Shown piece by piece: positions 60,021-64,000 of a DNA stretch of 64,000 nucleotides. How positions within the stretch are numbered: the first letter of the stretch is position 1; every line of letters starts with the position of its first letter. The notes below the pieces were generated by a model. The model had not been told where the DNA came from, made no database searches, and was given only the letters and a program-made list of their open reading frames with translations. The DNA is taken from assembly GCA_963853835.1 (NCBI GenBank), contig OY970824.1, forward strand, positions 47,083,104-47,147,103, in the 5' to 3' direction. This DNA is from Calendula officinalis (lineage: Eukaryota; Streptophyta; Magnoliopsida; Asterales; Asteraceae). A program made the translations under genes and the position numbers.

Positions 60021-63000
60021 GGGAACAGTGAAGAGTTCGGGCCGAACTTGTTCTTGGCAGTAACGAACTAACCAGGCGTGAAACGGACACCTGAGCTGAA
60101 AGTTATGATTGTTTTAGTATAGCACCTTTTGTCACTCAGTCTTGGATATTGAAGAGTTCGGGCCAAAGAGGGATGTTCGGGCCAAACTGGTGTTCAGGCC
60201 GAAGTGGGATGTTCGGGCCGAAGTGGTGTTCGGGTCGAAGTTCGGTGTTCGGGCCGAGGATGATGTTCGGGCCGAGGTTGAAGTTCGGGCCGAGGTCGGA
60301 GTTCGGGCCGAGGTTGAAGTTCGGGCCGAGGTTGAAGTTCGGGCCGAAAATGAAGTTCGGGCCGGGAACAGTGAAGAGTTCGGGCCGAACTTGTTCTTGG
60401 CAGTGACGAACGAACCAGCTACTTTGGTTACTCGTGGGCGTGAAACGGACACCCGAGCTAAAAGTTATGAGTGTTTTAGTATAGCACCTTTTGTCACACA
60501 ATCTTGGATATTGAAGAGTTCGTGCCGAAGAGGGATGTTCAGGCCGAAGTGGTGTTCGGGCCGAAGTGGGATGTTCGTGCCGAAGTGGTGTTCGGGCTGA
60601 AGTTCGGTGTTCGGGACGAGAATGATGTTCGGGCCGAGGTCGGAGTTCGGGCCGAGGTTGAAGTTCGGGCCGAGGTTGAAGTTCGGGCCGAAAATGAAGT
60701 TCGGGCCGGGAACAGTGAAGAGTTCGGGCCGAACTTGTTCTTGGCACTGACGAACGAACCAGCTATTTCGGTTACTCGTGGGCGTGAAACGGACACCTGA
60801 GCTGAAAGTTATGATTGTTTTAGTATAGCACCTTTTGTCACACAATCTTGGATATTGAAGAGTTCGGGCCAAAGAGGGATGTTCGGGCCGAAGTGGTGTT
60901 CGGGCCGAAGTGGGATGTTCGGGCTGAAGTGGTGTTTGGGCCGAAGTTCGGTGTTCGGGCCGAGGATGATGTTCGAGCCGAGGTTGAAGTTTGGGCCGAG
61001 GTCGGAGTTCGGGCCGAGGTTGAAGTTTGGGCCGAAAATGAAGTTCGGGCCGGGAATAGTGAAGAGTTCGGGCCGAACTTGTTCTTGGCAGTGACGAACG
61101 AACCAACTATTTTGCTTACTCGTGGGCGTGAAACGGACACCCGAACGGAAAGTTATGAATGTTTTAGTATAGCACCTTTTGTCACACAATCTTGGATATT
61201 GAAGAGTTCGGGCCGAAGAGTGATGTTCGGGCCGAAGTGGTGTTCGGGCCGAAGTGGGATGTTCGGGCCGAAGTGGTGTTCGGGCCGAAGTTCGGTGTTC
61301 GGGCCGAGGATGATGTTCGGGCCGAGGTTGAAGTTCGGGCCGAGGTTGAAGTTCGGGCCGAGGTTGAAGTTCGGGCCGAGGTTGAAGTTCGGGCCGAAAA
61401 TGAAGTTCGGGCCGGGAACAGTGAAGAGTTCGGGCCGAACTTGTTCTTGGCAGTAACGAACGAACCAGGCGTGAAACGGACACCTGAGCTGAAAGTTATG
61501 ATTGTTTTAGTATAGCACCTTTTGTCACTCAATCTTGGATATTGAAGAGTTCGGGCCAAAGAGGGATGTTCGGGCCGAACTGGTGTTCAGGCCGAAGTGG
61601 GATGTTCGGGCCGAAGTGGTGTTCGGGTCGAAGTTCGGTGTTCGGGCCGAGGATGATGTTCGGGCCGAGGTTGAAGTTCGGGCCGAGGTCGGAGTTCGGG
61701 CCGAGGTTGAAGTTCGGGCCGAGGTTGAAGTTCGGGCCGAAAATGAAGTTCGGGCCGGGAACAGTGAAGAGTTCGGGCCGAACTTGTTCTTGGCAGTGAC
61801 GAACGAACCGGCTATTTTGGTTACTCGTGGGCGTGAAACGGACACCCGAGCTGAAAGTTATGAGTGTTTTAGTATAGCACCTTTTGTCACACAATCTTGA
61901 ATATTGAAGAGTTCGGGCCGAAGAGGGATGTTCCGGCCGAAGTGGTGTTCGGGCCGAAGTGGGATGTTCGGGCCGAAGTGGTGTTCGGGCTGAAGTTCGG
62001 TGTTCGGGCCGAGGATGATGTTCGAGCCGAGGTTGAAGTTTGGGCCGAGGTTGGAGTTCGGGCCGAGGTTGAAGTTCGGGCCGAAAATGAAGTTCGGGCC
62101 GGGAACAGTGAAGAGTTCGGGCCGAACTTGTTCTTGGCAGTGACGAGCGAACCAACTATTTTGCTTACTCGTGGGCGTGAAACGGACACCCGAACTGAAA
62201 GTTATGAATGTTTTAGTATAGCACCTTTTGTCACACAATCTTGGATATTGAAGAGTTCGGGCCGAAGAGTGATGTTCGGGCCGAAGTGGTGTTCGGGCCG
62301 AAGTGGGATGTTCGGGCCGAAGTGGTGTTCGAAACGAAGTTCGGTGTTCGGGCCGAGGATGATGTTCGGGCCGAGGTTGAAGTTCGGGCCGAGGTCGGAG
62401 TTCGGGCCGAGGTTGAAGTTCGGGCAGAAAATGAAGTTCGGGCCGGGAACAGTGAAGAGTTCGGGCCGAACTTGTTCTTAGCAGTGACGAACGAACCAAC
62501 TATTTTGCTTACTCGTGGGCGTGAAACGGGCACCCGAACTGAAAGTTATGAATGTTTTAGTATAGCACCTTTTGTCACACAATCTTGGATATTGAAGAGT
62601 TCGGGCCGAAGAGTGATGTTCGGGCCGAAGTGGTGTTCGGGCCGAAGTGGGATGTTCGGGCCGAAGTGGTGTTCGGGCCGAAGTTCGGTGTTCGGGCCGA
62701 GGATGATGTTCGGGCCGAGGTTGAAGTTCGGGCCGAGGTCGGAGTTCGGGCCGAGGTTGAAGTTCGGGCCGAGGTTGAAGTTCGGGCCGAAAATGAAGTT
62801 CGGGCCGGGAACAGTGAAGAGTTCGGGCCGAACTTGTTCTTGGCAGTGACGAACGAACCAGCTACTTTGGTTACTCGTGGGCGTGAAACGGACACCCGAG
62901 CTGAAAGTTATGAGTGTTTTAGTATAGCACCTTTTGTCACACAATCTTGGATATTGAAGAGTTCGTGCCGAAGAGGGATGTTCAGGCCGAAGTGGTGTTC

Positions 63001-64000
63001 GGGCCGAAGTGGGATGTTCGTGCCGAAGTGGTGTTCGGGCTGAAGTTCGGTGTTCGGGCCGAGAATGATGTTCGGGCCGAGGTCGGAGTTCGGGCCGAGG
63101 TTGAATTTCGGGCCGAGGTTGAAGTTCGGGCCGAAAATGAAGTTCGGGCCGGGAACAGTGAAGAGTTCGGGCCGAACTTGTTCTTGGCAGTGACGAACGA
63201 ACCTACTATTTTGGTTACTCGTGGGCGTGAAACGGACACCTGAGCTGAAAGTTATGATTGTTTTAGTATAGCACCTTTTGTCACACAATCTTGGATATTG
63301 AAGAGTTCGGGCCGAAGAGGGATGTTCCGGCCGAAGTGGTGTTCGGGCCGAAGTGGGATGTTCGGGCCGAAGTGGTGTTCGGGCTGAAGTTCGGTGTTCG
63401 GGCCGAGAATGATGTTCGGGCCGAGGTCGGAGTTCGGGCCGAGGTTGAAGTTCGGGCAGAGGTTGAAGTTCGGGCCGAAAATGAAGTTCGGGCCGGGAAC
63501 AGTGAAGAGTTCGGGCCGAACTTGTTCTTGGCAGTGACGAACGAACCGGCTATTTTGGTTACTCGTGGGCGTGAAACGGACACCCGAGCTGAAAGTTATG
63601 AATGTTTTAGTATAGCACCTTTTGTCACACAATCATGGATATTGAAGAGTTCGGGCCAAAGAGGGATGTTCCGGCCGAAGTGGTGTTCGGGCCGAAGTGG
63701 GATGTTCGGGCTGAAGTGGTGTTCGGGCTGAAGTTCGGTGTTCGGGCCGAGGATGATGTTCGAGCCGAGGTTGAAGTTTGGGCCGAGGTTGGAGTTCGGG
63801 CCGAGGTTGAAGTTCGGGCCGAAAATGAAGTTCGGGCCGGGAACAGTGAAGAGTTCGGGCCGAACTTGTTCTTGGCAGTGACGAGCGAACCAACTATTTT
63901 GCTTACTCGTGGGCGTGAAACGGACACCCGAGCTGAAAGTTATGAGTGTTTTAGTATAGCACCTTTTGTCACACAATCTTGGATATTGAAGAGTTCGTGC
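60016..64000 (+). repeat. Satellite array, right part (about 12 monomers)
   Basis: The same monomer resumes after the retroelement in the same orientation, with landmark starts at 60142, 60504, 60848, 61192, 61535, 61897, 62241, 62585, 62947, 63291 and about 63634, and runs off the window end. Two monomers (about 60075 and 61463) share a deletion of about 19 bp that removes CTATTTTGGTTACTCGTGG, and the monomers at 60142 and 61535 match, so a block of about 1393 bp was duplicated here too. No gene is seen. Confidence 0.95.

Overview
The window is eukaryotic and almost certainly from a plant nuclear genome, probably a dicot. The evidence is a plant-type Ty1/copia reverse transcriptase, a primer-binding site matching plant initiator tRNA-Met, AT-rich LTRs, plant-like splice signals, and a very long head-to-tail satellite array. 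I saw no ordinary single-copy host gene, rRNA, tRNA or CRISPR. The species cannot be named from the sequence.

Layout. (1) 1-50872 is one uninterrupted satellite array of about 150 monomers, all in the same orientation. The commonest monomer is 344 bp. Others differ by steps of about 18 bp (307/308, 326, 362, 380, 398), and there are deletion forms of about 217 and 244 bp. Each monomer has about a dozen 17-19-bp subrepeats built on the near-palindrome TTCGGGCCGAA, followed by about 120-140 bp of non-subrepeat sequence. Blocks of 3 to 15 monomers are themselves duplicated (offsets of about 3467, 5194, 3150, 3186, 911, 2345, 2354, 4691 and 7615 bp, and about 12.2-12.36 kb). (2) 50873-60015 is a 9143-bp Ty1/copia-type element inserted inside one 18-bp subrepeat, with a 5-bp target duplication GGGCC and two 496-bp LTRs that differ at only 2 positions. 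(3) 60016-64000 is the same satellite again, resuming exactly where it was interrupted.

The retroelement is the notable part. In order it has: outer LTR; PBS; a noncoding leader of four diverged repeats of about 180 bp and two of about 225 bp; a polypurine tract; a different 784-bp inner LTR; a second PBS; a pol remnant with only reverse transcriptase and RNase H (no gag, protease or integrase); a spacer with a hairpin and a TATA box; a third gene; a polypurine tract; outer LTR. Because the outer LTRs and the target duplication are intact, the whole three-LTR composite seems to have moved as one unit, presumably with proteins supplied by a relative. The third gene appears as two open frames, 55557-56960 and 57642-59435. 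A good GT-AG intron (56947-57633, phase 1, CTAAC branch site) would join them in frame into one protein of about 1063 residues. The 8-mer ATACTGAG or its complement occurs about 28 times in the element, in LTRs, leader, intron and coding exons.

The satellite is open in most frames on both strands because 18 is a multiple of 3. Its many long reading frames are treated here as artefacts of repetition.
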